Shown here: positions 10,869 through 22,742 of the stretch, piece after piece
How positions within the stretch are numbered: the first letter of the stretch is position 1
Layout of the letters: each line of letters begins with the position of its first letter
Translations under genes and position numbers: made by a program
Source of the DNA: Stagonosporopsis chrysanthemi
Lineage: Eukaryota > Ascomycota > Dothideomycetes > Pleosporales > Didymellaceae
Assembly: GCA_022560025.1 (NCBI GenBank)
Contig: JAFISE010000030.1
Coordinates: 62,001-126,000 of the forward strand
DNA: 64,000 nucleotides
Reading direction: 5' to 3'
Notes under the pieces: model-generated
Told to the model about the DNA's origin: nothing
What the model saw: the letters and a program-made list of their open reading frames with translations, nothing else
Databases searched by the model: none

Positions 10869-11190
10869 GGTTGCGGGCGATGGGGTGCGGTCGCGCGGTC
10901 GTGCGGTCGTGCGGTCGTGCGGTCGTGGGGGGGGGGGGAGCGAGCCGCCGCAAATACTTTTCAGCAGGCCCAACTTCCTTAGCGTCGCCTGGCCGCCAAC
11001 CGACGCCGATCCCTGTCGATGCGCCTCGCTGCCGGCGCTCCGTCCGTACCGTGTACTCCGTCTGTCTGGGGTCCAGTGCTAGCCTTTGACTCGGCACAGG
11101 TGTACACTACAGTACACAACACAGCCATGGCGCCGTAGCAGCGTCCCGTCTTTTGCATTGATACCCGTGGGCGCAGAGCAGACTGCCAGC
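10869..11190. promoter_or_regulatory. Bidirectional promoter, ZUO1 / golgin
   Basis: 322 bp between two divergent start codons. It contains the GCGGTCGT octamer repeat and a run of G next to ZUO1, which lie in the ZUO1 leader or core promoter. No TATA-like element is obvious. Confidence 0.55.
10887..10926. repeat. Octamer tandem repeat in ZUO1 leader
   Basis: Five near-perfect copies of GCGGTCGT (first copy GCGGTCGC) followed by an 11-12 base G run. In ZUO1 orientation these are ACGACCGC repeats about 20-60 nt upstream of the ATG. Confidence 0.9.
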
Positions 11191-14100
11191 ATGTTCCAGG
11201 GCTTCCAGGTAAACACAGCCACTTGTCGTCCGTCTGTCCCTGCACTGCAGCTGACCCGCGACCGTGCAGCGCATCCGCGGTGCCATCGACGCACGCATTG
11301 CGGAGGAGCAGGCCAAGCAGCGGACCACCCCTTCAGTGCCCCCGCGCGCAGGCGCCGCGCCCCGACGGTCGAGCTCGCGCAACCTGTCGCCGTCGAAGCG
11401 GCCGGCAGGGAAGGCCAAGGATGGCGACAGCAAGCCCGCGCCGCCAACAGGGAGAGGGCCCGATCCCTCAGAGTTCGACCCGGACTTTGTCGTGGGCGAG
11501 GGCGACGAGCAGCCCAGCCGCACAGGCACGCCGACGCCGAAGCCGAAAGAGAAGGCGCCCGCGGCCGACGCGGCCGCGACAGGCGAAGACGGCACCGCGA
11601 CAAACGACGAGGGCGACAAGACGGCCGATGCCCACGCCGAGCAGAAGCCAGGCAAGGCGCCCGAACTCCCGCCTGACGTGCAGACCCGGCTGCGCAGACT
11701 GGACAAGCTCGAGCCCAAGTACGCCACGCTCCTGTCGTCGTACCGCATTGCGCACGCTCGCGTCGGCGCCATCGAGACCTTTGAGGCATCGCTCCGCGAA
11801 TACACGCCCCTCACATCCATCACCGATGCCTCCGCCTTTGTCGAATACCTGGGCCAGCTGAACGTCAAGAGCGACATGCTCATGGAGGAATTGAAGAGGG
11901 TCTCCAAGGAGAGAGACGGTCTGAACAAGAAGCTCGAGGACGCCGAAAAGCGCGCAAACGAAGCTACCGAGGACGCCGAGACGCTCAGATCACAGGCAGC
12001 CAGCAGCACTGAGGCTTCCAAGGACGATTCGACAGCGCAGAGCGAGTCAGTGGCACCGTCGTCTGCTCCAAAGGCATCTGCAGAGACTACTACAGAGGCC
12101 GCCGAGGAGTTCTTCTCCTACGACAGTGAGCTCCCGCGACTTCAAGAGCAGCTGCAGGAGAGCGAGCACAAGGTCGGCAAGCTGGAAGAGGAGAACAAGT
12201 CCTTGAAGAGTGAATTGTCATCTGCGCAAGACTCGGCTAAATCTTTCATGGAGAACCTCGAGACTACCACAAACGACCTCAACACCTTCAGAGATACCTC
12301 GCAGCGATTCCAGAAGGAGGCAGATGAGCGAGAGAAGAAGCTCGACACCGCCATCCAAGACCTCAAGTCGAAACTGGCCACGGCTGAGCAGGACCTCTCA
12401 AAGCACCAGGCGCACCAAAGCGACCATGAGAAGGCCATCTCCGAACTGCGAGAAAAGCTCGAGTCTACCACCAAGGAGCTCGAAGAATTGCACGCCTCTA
12501 AAGGAGAGGATCTTGTGAACAACGACGAGACAGAGACGCTACGCACGCAATTGCAGAAGCTGGAGACCGAGCTGGGAGAGCTGAAGTCAGCACATGCCAA
12601 GGGCGAAAAGCGTGGTGAGACACTGAACGGGCTGCTGACCAACGTACGGGACAAGCTGAAGGAGACCGAGACCAAGCGAGACGAGGCTCTTGCGGAACTC
12701 GAGCAGGCCAAGAAAGATCTGGAACTTAAAGTTGCAACACAGAAGGATCTGGAGTCCCAGGTTGCAGCGCAGAAAGAGGTCGAGGCCAAGCCAGATCCCG
12801 CGCCACAGCCGTCGACCACCCCGGCCACTGCTCCCACGCCAGCTCAGCCTGCAGAATCGGCATCAGCGAAGAAGAAGAACAAGAAGAAGAAGAAGGGTGG
12901 CAAGGGTGCAGACACGCTCACTGTTGCCGCTGCAGAGCCGACTCCAAGTGAAGATGGCACTGCCAGCGCACTACCAAGCCCACGCGAACCAGGAATCTCG
13001 CCAGCTCAACTGGAAGAAGCGCAGCAGTCGGTTGCTCAGCTCAAGTCTGACCTCGCAGCCAAAATCGCGGTCATGGAGAAACTGGAAGCCGAACTGACTG
13101 AGAAGGTTAATTCCTTCGAGAACCTCAAAAAGAAGATGAAGGATCAAGACGATATGCAGGAGGAGATTGAGACTCTTCGACAAGATCTGCTGGACTTTGG
13201 TCTGGAGCACACGGAAGCCAAGGATAAAGTCAAGCAGCTGCAGGCGGAGAAGATAGCGCTACAGGACAGCCTGGCAAAGCTGGAGAAGGAGATTGCCGAG
13301 ATGAAGACTGGCCAGGCGGCCCAGGCAAACTCCGAAAAGGAACGCGAGGCGCTCAAGGCAGAGTTTGAGGAGCTGAGGGTCAAGTCGGACGCATTGCAGA
13401 CCGACCTGTCTGTCGCGGAACAGCTGGCCGCGACGCGATTCAAGGACCTTACCGACATGCGCGAGATCTTGCAGAAGGCCCAACCCGAGTTGGCTTCTCT
13501 CCGCAAAGAGGTCGCCGAACTCCGATCTGCCAAGGACGAACTGGCCACGAGCACAAAGGACGTCCGACGTCTGGAAGGCCGCGAGAAGGACCTCAAGTCG
13601 GAGATTGCCACATACCGGGCACAGCTCTCCGACAAGGAAAGCGACATCAAGTCTTTGAATGAGAAGATGAGGCAAGAATCCAAGCAGAGACTGGCGCTTG
13701 AAGAGACGAACAGCAAGATCCAGAGGGATCTCCAGAACTCGGAGAACGAGAGGAAGGAAGTGATTGAGAACCGCGCAAAGCTATCTAGCGATCTGTCCAA
13801 GGCGCAAGAGGATTTGAAAAAGTCGCGCCATGCCGTGCAAGAGCTGGAAGAGGAGGTCAACAAGCTCAAGCGCGAAGCTGGCAGCCTGCGGGATGAGGTT
13901 CAGCTCAAGACCGCGCAGTACACGAGTGCACAGGACCTTATGAACAGCATGCAAGACCAGGCTCAAGAGATCAGCACGCAGATGAAGGAGATCCGGGCTC
14001 GGAGCGAGAGCTTGGAAGAGGAGCTTGCCGATGCGCACCGCCTCCTGAGCGAGCGTGGACGTGAAGCAGAGACGATGAGGCGACTGCTGGCTGATGCGCA

Positions 14101-14922
14101 AGGCAGGGCTGATGCACGGGTGCGCGAAATGCAGGAACGCCTCGATCTTGCCGTGGAAGAGAGAGAGCGTGCCGAAGAGCAGGCCAGCACCTTCAGCCGC
14201 CGTCGCGCACGAGAACTGGAGGAGCTCAAGCAAAAGGTCCGCGATGCCGAGCGTGCTGTGACTCGTGCGCAGGAGGATAAAGAGGATATCACTGCCGCGG
14301 AGAAGGAGCTACGCAAGCAAAAGGAAGAGCTCGAGAAGCGTGCCGCTCAGGCAACCGAAGAAGCATCTGAGGTCAGGTCTGCGATGAGCCAGCTCCGTGA
14401 CACGCTCGACGAGACGGAAAAGCAAGCCCGCGACTTGGAGCGCGAGAAGGCAGAGCTTCGCCGCGCGTTCGATGAGACACAGGGCCGGCTGGAGAAGCTC
14501 CAGAAGTCGAGCAAGGTAGGCACAGCAACTGCTGGGTTAGGAAGGGCACACGCTAACACTCCCCAGACGATGTCGGAGGAGCTTCGAACTCTCAAGTTCA
14601 AGGGGGCCGACTCGAATCCGCACTCTTCACGAGCTTCGATTGAATCGTCACGTTCACGGTTGACGTCGCCGGGGCCCAAAGCCAGCGGTTCACCGGCAGA
14701 CATCGACTACGTGTACCTGAAGAACGTGCTGCTGCAGTTCCTCGAGCAGCGCGACAAGAAGTACCAGCAACAGCTCATCCCCGTGCTGGGCATGCTGCTG
14801 CACTTTGACAAGTTAGTCTTCCCCCCCCCCCCCCTCTGATGTATGTGCTGGGGTGAGATGAGATGCTGACAAGACACAGGAAGGATGAGCAGAAGTGGAT
14901 GGCGGCGGTTTCGGCGAAGTAG
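11191..14922 (+). CDS. IMH1: Golgin with C-terminal GRIP domain (Imh1-like)
   Basis: Four exons, 11191-11208, 11270-14515, 14567-14811 and 14880-14922; 1183 aa. Peripheral Golgi coiled-coil protein; GRIP domains bind Arl1-GTP and recruit the golgin to the trans-Golgi, where it tethers vesicles. The first exon encodes only MFQGFQ. A disordered Pro/Ala/Ser-rich stretch follows, then roughly 900 residues of heptad-rich coiled coil interrupted by a lysine-rich KKKNKKKKKGG patch. The C-terminus is a clear GRIP domain: DYVYLKNVLLQFLEQ, QLIPVLGMLLHFDK, ending DEQKWMAAVSAK. The last intron (14812-14879) carries a 14-C tract and must be removed to complete the GRIP domain. The third intron (14516-14566, 51 nt, branch gctaac) is stop-free and in frame, so it may be mis-annotated as coding. 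The yeast counterpart is Imh1 (911 aa). Confidence 0.9.
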
Positions 14923-15705
14923 CGCACATGGCATTCACAGGCGTTTGGGTGAGACAGGGCTGTATCAATACAGGGGGGGGGAATTCGTGGTGCAGGGAGA
15001 CGTGGGCTGTGTACTCTGTACTCTGTACGTAGCTGTGTACGACGGTGAATGCAGCAGGGCGCCAAGCATCAGCGCAGAGGTGCAGCTCTGAAACAGACGT
15101 GCGCCGCTCTGGGCAGGCACAACAGGGCTTCGAGCTCAAAGCAGGACGCTCTGCAATGCACTGGCCTCGAGGCGCGCCGGTGCGCTGCCGGCCGAGTCGA
15201 TTGGGAGGCAGTGGTGATGCATTCTGGCGCATGACATCACCGAGCCTGCAAGTCTGGCTTGCTTCGCGCCTCTAGTATGTAGCCATCTGCGCACGGCGCA
15301 TACACAGTACAGCACACACATAGACGCATCCCCCTCTGCCCGTCCTCACGCTCACGACCACCCCGTGCTGCACAGCGACTGCGGCCTCGCCCTCGCCCAC
15401 CCCCTCGCCCGCGCCCACGCCCCGCGCCAGCACAGCGGCAGCCACCCCCCACTGCCAATCAGGACGGCGCGCCAGGATAGGCCCGAGCAGCGAGCGAGCG
15501 CTAAGCAACCCCCAGCAACTGCAGAAATCGCAGGCGCCGCGCCCGCAGGCCCGACTGATCGCATCGCGACGACAATCGCAGCCGTTGCAGACCCCATCCC
15601 CAAGCGGAGCACCGCCGGCGCGCCCGCACTGCAGCTCGCACCGCCCGCTCCGCACGCCGATGAGGTGCAGCCCGCGCGTCGACTCGGCCTGATCGCATCG
15701 CAGGC

Positions 15706-15716
<11 letters not shown>

Positions 15717-15741
<25 letters not shown>

Positions 15742-15774
15742 ACCCCCCCCCCCCCCCCCCGCCCCCCCCCCCCC
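15717..15774. repeat. Interrupted poly-C tract (58 bp)
   Basis: Almost pure cytosine with single A and G interruptions, immediately before the run of Ns. Length is unreliable because such tracts are error-prone. Confidence 0.85.
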
Positions 15775-15811
15775 AGCGCACCGCGGGCCAAGGGGCCGGG
15801 GCGGGAGGGCC

Positions 15812-15821
15812 NNNNNNNNNN
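15812..15821. other. Assembly gap (10 N)
   Basis: Ten undetermined bases in the SRPK upstream region; true gap size unknown. Confidence 0.99.
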
Positions 15822-15910
15822 CACCCCCCCCACAAACCCCACACAAAAAAAGCCGGCCCCCACACCCCCCCCCCGCGCGCTCAGCCCGTGGGCCCGTGGC
15901 GACGACGGCC

Positions 15911-17909
<1,999 letters not shown>

Positions 17910-17972
17910 AGCGAGCAAGCCGCGCTGCTGCGTTACGACGTTACGAGGCGGATGGATTTGCTTTGACGGGCA

Positions 17973-18021
17973 GATGGATGGATGGATGGATGGATGGATG
18001 GATGGATCGATGGATGGATCG
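17973..18021. repeat. (GGAT)n microsatellite
   Basis: Tetranucleotide GGAT repeat of about twelve units with two GATC interruptions, starting about 65 bp after the SRPK stop, probably in the 3' UTR. Confidence 0.9.
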
Positions 18022-18278
18022 ATATACAGCATGACATGACGTGGCATGGAAAGGGGATGGAATGAGCGGGTTCTTTTTTCCAAGGTCGTTGGCCGGCTGG
18101 GCCTTCTTGGGCCGCACGAGCACGGAATCGAAGCAAGAGGTGGTGCGCTCCCCCTCCCCCCGCGTGTGAGCAAGTTAGAGTGCAAGTCCAAGTGCAAGAC
18201 TAGTGGCGGAGGCGGAGGCGGAGGCGGCGGAGCAGCGCGGCGCACGCGTCCTTTGTCCATATCCATCCCAACGTTCTG

Positions 18279-18308
18279 GCGATGGCGATGGCGATGGCGA
18301 TGGCGATG
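18279..18308. repeat. (GGCGAT)n microsatellite
   Basis: Hexanucleotide repeat, about five units. Confidence 0.85.
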
Positions 18309-18645
18309 CCCATGGTGACAGCGACCGCCTACCCCCCCCCCCCCCCCCCTCGGTTCAGTTAGATGGATGCTAGGCGTTGTTCAATGTTGGAGCCATTTTT
18401 ACACGCATTTGCATTTCCATTTGCATATGCATACGCAATTTGTTTTGATGTTTGAAGTCTGATGTTGTGATATTTGATGTTTGATGTTTTGATATTTGAT
18501 GGCGAGGTTGGATGGTGAGGTTGGATGGCTGAGGTCACTCTACTTCTTCACTACTTCTTCACTGCTTCACTTACTACTTGACTCACCACTTACCTGTAGC
18601 TCTGCTGACCGACTATGGAAGAGACATACTGCTTATCCGCGCTGT

Positions 18646-18710
18646 ACTGTACTGCACGGGAAGGGTAAGTAGGTAAGTATAGTGCAGTACAGTGCAGTAC
18701 AGTGCAGTAC
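18646..18710. repeat. Triple 10-bp repeat with inverted partner (potential hairpin)
   Basis: AGTGCAGTAC is repeated three times exactly at 18681-18710. ACTGTACTGCAC at 18646-18657 is the reverse complement of 18682-18693. This could fold as a 12-bp stem with a 24-nt loop. Confidence 0.85.
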
Positions 18711-19535
18711 GCATACCGCTCACACACCACTCACCAAGATCCGATCATTCCTTCCAGCCTAGGAGGGGGGGCAATACTGCCTTGTCTGACTTACCCCCCC
18801 CCCCCCCCCCGCCCTCTTCCTCCTTCTGCCTTGGCTAATTCACACACACATACACACACTCCACCTCAATACATATACCCAAACCCCCTCTAGCGCCTCC
18901 AACACCACCACCGCCGCCGCCGCCGCCACCACCCCGCGCCACTCCACCCCCACCTCACCGCATGAAAAGCGAACAACCCAAGGAATGAGCGAGAAAAAGG
19001 TGAACAGAGAGGAGGAGGGTGCAAGGCCCCCCCCCCCCAATCAATCCTCCCCCCCCCCCCCCCCCCATTCTTCCCCGCCAACTGCATACACAACCCCACC
19101 CCATACGTCAGAATCGGCTCGAACCCGTTGGCACACACAAAAACACATATTTCCAGGGACCAGAACCCCCCCCCCCCCGGGCGCCTCGAACAACACACCG
19201 CAGCAGCACGTGAGCGATGAAATCATAAGATGCGTTCTCTTTTTTGCCGCTGAAGCCTAGGTCCGGGGTTGTCGTTCTGCAGACGTGTAGGTCATTGTCA
19301 TTGAAGTCGGTGTGGAGCAATCATGTTGGGGCAGCTCGACGTTGAGGTCAGGAGATTGGCTGTGCTATAGGTGCTTGCAGAAATGTGCGGACCCATCTTC
19401 ACCTAGCTTACCAGATTCTGGGGGGTTCACACGTTTCTGCACGCATTATAATACAACCTAGCGGCTGGCGGTCGTCTGCTAAGCAAGCTGCAACCCGATG
19501 GTATGCTGCAAGTCGATACCTTGTTCGAACCTCCA

Positions 19536-21122
19536 TCACGCAGACGTAAACGACGCAACCTTCACCGCCCCACCCAGCCCCTTGGTCGCGAAGTTGAAAA
19601 TCCCAAACCGATAGCCCAGAAAGAACGCCCACCCAGTATACAACTCATACGTCTCTCCGAGCTCCACAAACTTCTTCCCGTCATAGCTGTACAGAAACCG
19701 CGCCTCCCGGCTCCCGATCGACCGGGCATCCATCGTCGTCTTAAGCCAGATCTTGCGCACTCCCTCGCGCACCCGCGCGCTGTCAACCACGCGCCCGAGA
19801 TCCAGCGTTTCGCCTGAGAACTCGTCGATCGTCATGTTGTGCACCGCCACAATGCTGTACTTCGCTCCTTCCCGATGAATGCCAATGTACGCACTGCGGT
19901 CGCGGAAGGCAGCGAGGCCAGCGCGGTCGCCGTCCGCCATGGCGGAGAAATCGAGCTCCAGCGTACCGACTGGATACTCGCCGAAGACGCGGTGGGTGAG
20001 GGTGTTGCGGGCGGCGTAGAGGTCTGTTGTGTTGCTTGCCGTCTGCAGGGTGAGTCCCTTGCTGAGGGAGAACTTGGCCGTGTCTGGGTTATGGTTCCAT
20101 TCGAATGTTGGGCCGAGAGAGGGGCCTTCGAAGCGGTAGGTTCCCGTGAGCGGTTTGACGGGCTTGGCTGGGAGAGGGAGCGGGTAGGATTTGCCCCAGC
20201 CGCCGTTGTCGCCCTTGACGAACTCGGGGAACCCATCGGCGCCCCACGTTATGGGTGCGAGGACGGGAAGGCGACCCGACGGGTACGACCATGTGAAAGA
20301 CATAAAGTACCACCTCCCATCCGCTGTCTGGATCAGACTGCCTTGGTGTGGCGAGCTCCCACTTGCGACTGGCGAAGCAATGTCGTGCACCAGCTCTTTA
20401 ACCTCGTACGGGCCCCACGGGCTCTTCGCCTTCCAGATATATGTTGTCCCACCCGGCCGGACATTCAGCACATAGTACGTGCCGTTGATCTTATACATCC
20501 TATTTCCCTCCATGGACTCAACCCCAACCGTCGCCGCACTAAACACATCCCTCGTCTCCACAACACTGAACCCATCCGCCGCCAACCGCGACACCTTCAC
20601 CTGCCCATTGCCATAAACCACATACAAACTATCGTCATCATCAACCAAAATCCCGTTGTCGTAGAAACACACCCCGTCCCCATAGTTGGCCTTGCCGTAC
20701 CACGGCCCCTCGGGCTTCTCCGCAGTATACACCCACGTCTGCCAGAAATTCACGCACCCGATCCAATACCACGTCTTGTTGCTCTTTCGGTACCGCAGAC
20801 TCGACGCCCACGTCCCGTAGCGGTACCGGTGCTCGCCCGAGCTGGGCAGGTCGTACCCGGGCCCGAAGTTCAGGCGCGGCAGCGAGTGGCCCACAGGTTC
20901 CCAGTTGACGAGGTCCCAGGAGCGCAGGATGGGCGCGCCAGGGCTGTAGTGGAAGTTGGAGGCGGACAGGTAGTAGGCCCCGTCCGGGCCGAGGGAGACG
21001 TCGTTGTCGGGGTAGTCGCTGTAGATGATGGGGTTGGTGAAATTTGAGGCCGCTGGCTGAGCGAGGGTTGAAGTGAAGGTTAGGGCGAGGATGGTCAAGG
21101 TGCAGAGTCGGTGGAAGAACAT
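19536..21122 (-). CDS. Secreted glycoside hydrolase family 43 protein
   Basis: Intronless, 528 aa. An N-terminal signal peptide (MFFHRLCTLTILALTFTSTLA) indicates secretion. The five-bladed beta-propeller GH43 domain follows, with the catalytic base region NPIIYSDYPDNDVS and the pKa-modulating Asp segment DNGILVDDDDSLYVVYG. The proposed acid is the Glu in SMEGNRMYKINGTYYVL. A C-terminal beta-sandwich (from about residue 330, GTYRFEGPSLGPTFEWNHNP) matches the xylosidase/arabinofuranosidase C-terminal module. Members are beta-xylosidases, arabinofuranosidases or galactosidases; the exact substrate cannot be told, but plant cell-wall hemicellulose is the usual one. The start at 21122 was chosen for the signal peptide; upstream in-frame codons cross a MITE. 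The MITE (21442-21593) lies 320 bp upstream and may affect the promoter. Confidence 0.93.
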   Translation of the reverse strand: MFFHRLCTLTILALTFTSTLAQPAASNFTNPIIYSDYPDNDVSLGPDGAYYLSASNFHYSPGAPILRSWDLVNWEPVGHSLPRLNFGPGYDLPSSGEHRYRYGTWASSLRYRKSNKTWYWIGCVNFWQTWVYTAEKPEGPWYGKANYGDGVCFYDNGILVDDDDSLYVVYGNGQVKVSRLAADGFSVVETRDVFSAATVGVESMEGNRMYKINGTYYVLNVRPGGTTYIWKAKSPWGPYEVKELVHDIASPVASGSSPHQGSLIQTADGRWYFMSFTWSYPSGRLPVLAPITWGADGFPEFVKGDNGGWGKSYPLPLPAKPVKPLTGTYRFEGPSLGPTFEWNHNPDTAKFSLSKGLTLQTASNTTDLYAARNTLTHRVFGEYPVGTLELDFSAMADGDRAGLAAFRDRSAYIGIHREGAKYSIVAVHNMTIDEFSGETLDLGRVVDSARVREGVRKIWLKTTMDARSIGSREARFLYSYDGKKFVELGETYELYTGWAFFLGYRFGIFNFATKGLGGAVKVASFTSA

Positions 21123-21650
21123 TTTCGAGGTTGGGGTCCTGGGATGGGAGGAGGGTTGGATGGAGGAGAATGGGTCGTTTGTGTCATCTCTTATACATAT
21201 GTGGTGCTTGATGTGTGGTTTCTCTGATTTGTAGTTTCGACTGTGCGGCCCGGCGGAAGAATGGGTGACTTCCGCCGTTGGCGTTTGTGGGGAGATCGTA
21301 CCTGTGTTGGCATCCCTGCAATACCCCAAACTCGGCGCAAGTCCAATTAAAGCGTCTGCAAATGGAAGGTGACCTGAGAAAAAGGATGAACGGCAATGAC
21401 TTTGTGAAATTTCATTTGGATATACTTCGGCCTTGGGCGTATAGTGCCTGCAGAATGTATGGATCCCCAAAGTCTGGTACGCTAGGCTGCAGATCGCTCC
21501 TGGTTGGTCAGCGACAGACGTCAGTCAATCAGGAGCGGTCCTTAACGTAGTCTACCAGATGAAGACCGGACCGCATATTTTTGCAGGCACCGATAATATA
21601 TGAGCATGCATATGGATTTCGCACACGGCTTCGCATACCGCCAAACCCGC
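21123..21650. promoter_or_regulatory. GH43 upstream region carrying a MITE
   Basis: 528 bp between the GH43 start and the SDR stop (both minus strand). The MITE occupies 21442-21593. No CreA- or XlnR-type site was assigned with confidence. Confidence 0.45.
21442..21593. mobile_element. Fold-back MITE, copy 2 (better preserved)
   Basis: 152 bp with terminal inverted repeats. The left end reads TAGTGCCTGCAGAATGTATG; the right end in reverse reads TCGGTGCCTGCAAAAATATG. Inverted similarity continues inward (CGCTCCTGGTTGG against the reverse of CAATCAGGAGCG), so most of the element is one imperfect palindrome. TA lies on both sides (21440-21441 and 21594-21595). It has no ORF. The CAGTGxxxTGCAAAAA-like end resembles ends of Tc1/mariner-type fungal MITEs; family assignment is tentative. 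A related copy is at 2695-2835. Confidence 0.75.
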
Positions 21651-22742
21651 CTACCTCCCTTTTTCATCAACAAACAACCCCAGCTCAACAGCAGCCGGTC
21701 TAATCTGTTCCCTCTGAATCTCCCCCAGTAATCCCTCCTCCAGAAACGGATCAGTATCCAGATCCACATACCCTCTGCTCGCCCACTTCCTCGGCGCCAG
21801 AAAAACCGATCTCCCGTTCACCTCGCAGTCACCCAGAATCCGCAAAAGACACTGTCCCGCATCCTCCACCGTCGCAAACTCAATGCCCATTTCGCGCGTC
21901 TTCTCGAACGTCTCCTCGGGCAGGATGTTCGTCTTCACGTACCACGGCAAAATGGCGTTCACGCGGCTCCCGTAGTAGAACGCTGTTCGGCGTAGTGCGT
22001 GCATCACGCCTCGCATGCCCCATTTTGCAGCGCAGTACTGCGGCGTGCGGGGGACGTCGAGGAAAGCGGCGCCGGAGCCTATGAGCACGAGGCAGGAGTC
22101 TTGCTGGGCGGGTGAGGGGACGGAGCCGTTCTGTTTGATGAAGTAGTGGAATGCAAGTTTGGCCGTGTACATGACGGCCTCAAGGTTGACGGTGAGGATG
22201 TTTAGGTCGGGCTTAATGGGCTCCTCTCCGCCGCCGTAGGTGAACACGTCGTCTTTTGCGGAGATGCCGGCATTGGCGACGACATAGTCCACTCGCCCTG
22301 AAGGTGAACGAGATGCTGCTGTGCGGAATAAACGCAATTGGTCCTCCCATTGAGTGACATCGCATCTAACGAACTCGGTCCTGGAGCACATATTAGGCGC
22401 TGACATATATCTTAATGGTACCTGACGCGCTGGCACCTACCCACCGAGCTCAGAGGCGAGTTTTTGTCCGTTCTCCTCGTTCAAATCACCAAAGCAAACA
22501 TGCGCACTGCAGTTGGTTTCAGCGTCTGATTCCTGTGATTATGTGCTGAACGTACTTTGCCTTCACGAGAGCACGCACATAGGCTTCACCCAACCCACTG
22601 GCTCCTGGCGAACGTTAGGAAACAAGTGACTTCAAACTGGTATATTAACCCAACCTCCAGTGACGATGGCTGTCTTTCCCGCAACATTGCTCGGGTCGAA
22701 ATCGATCTCACAGTCGACAGGCTTGTTCGGGAACGAAGGCAT
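21651..22742 (-). CDS. Short-chain dehydrogenase/reductase (15-PGDH-like)
   Basis: Four exons, complement of 22742-22655, 22604-22556, 22506-22441 and 22380-21651; 310 aa. NAD(P)-dependent oxidoreductase; substrate unknown. Residues 28-35 form the cofactor loop TGGASGLG, NAG is at 104-106, the catalytic Ser is near 170 (LIGSGA), and Tyr183/Lys187 form YCAAK. The Asp in CFGDLNEENG after the second strand suggests NAD preference (inference). Introns of 50, 49 and 60 nt interrupt the Rossmann N-terminus, so the long ORF alone lacks the cofactor site. The overall type resembles fungal 15-hydroxyprostaglandin-dehydrogenase-like SDRs. It sits between a GH43 gene and an alcohol dehydrogenase, a locally metabolic neighbourhood. 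Confidence 0.9.

Larger units (their letters stand above)
14923..15910. other. Gene-free interval with poly-C tract and assembly gap
   Basis: 988 bp between the golgin stop and the SRPK start. It is GC-rich, with a long interrupted poly-C run (15717-15774) and ten Ns (15812-15821). It presumably holds the SRPK promoter and leader. Reading frames through it are artefacts of low complexity. Confidence 0.5.
17910..19535. other. Convergent 3' intergenic region rich in simple repeats
   Basis: 1.6 kb between the stops of SRPK (+) and GH43 (-). It contains GGAT, GGCGGA and GGCGAT microsatellites, four poly-C runs (near 18333, 18794, 19051 and 19168), TTTGATG-type repeats (18440-18500), and a 10-bp tandem repeat with an inverted partner (18646-18710). 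No credible gene. Confidence 0.6.

Noticed and set aside
11107..12021. 304-codon minus-strand ORF over the golgin
   Set aside because: Ser/Arg-rich antisense shadow of coiled-coil coding sequence.
17973..18021. CRISPR-like or telomeric array
   Set aside because: Simple GGAT microsatellite without spacers; no TTAGGG repeats anywhere in the window.
19839..21047. 402-codon plus-strand ORF
   Set aside because: Antisense to the GH43 gene, which has a signal peptide and catalytic motifs.
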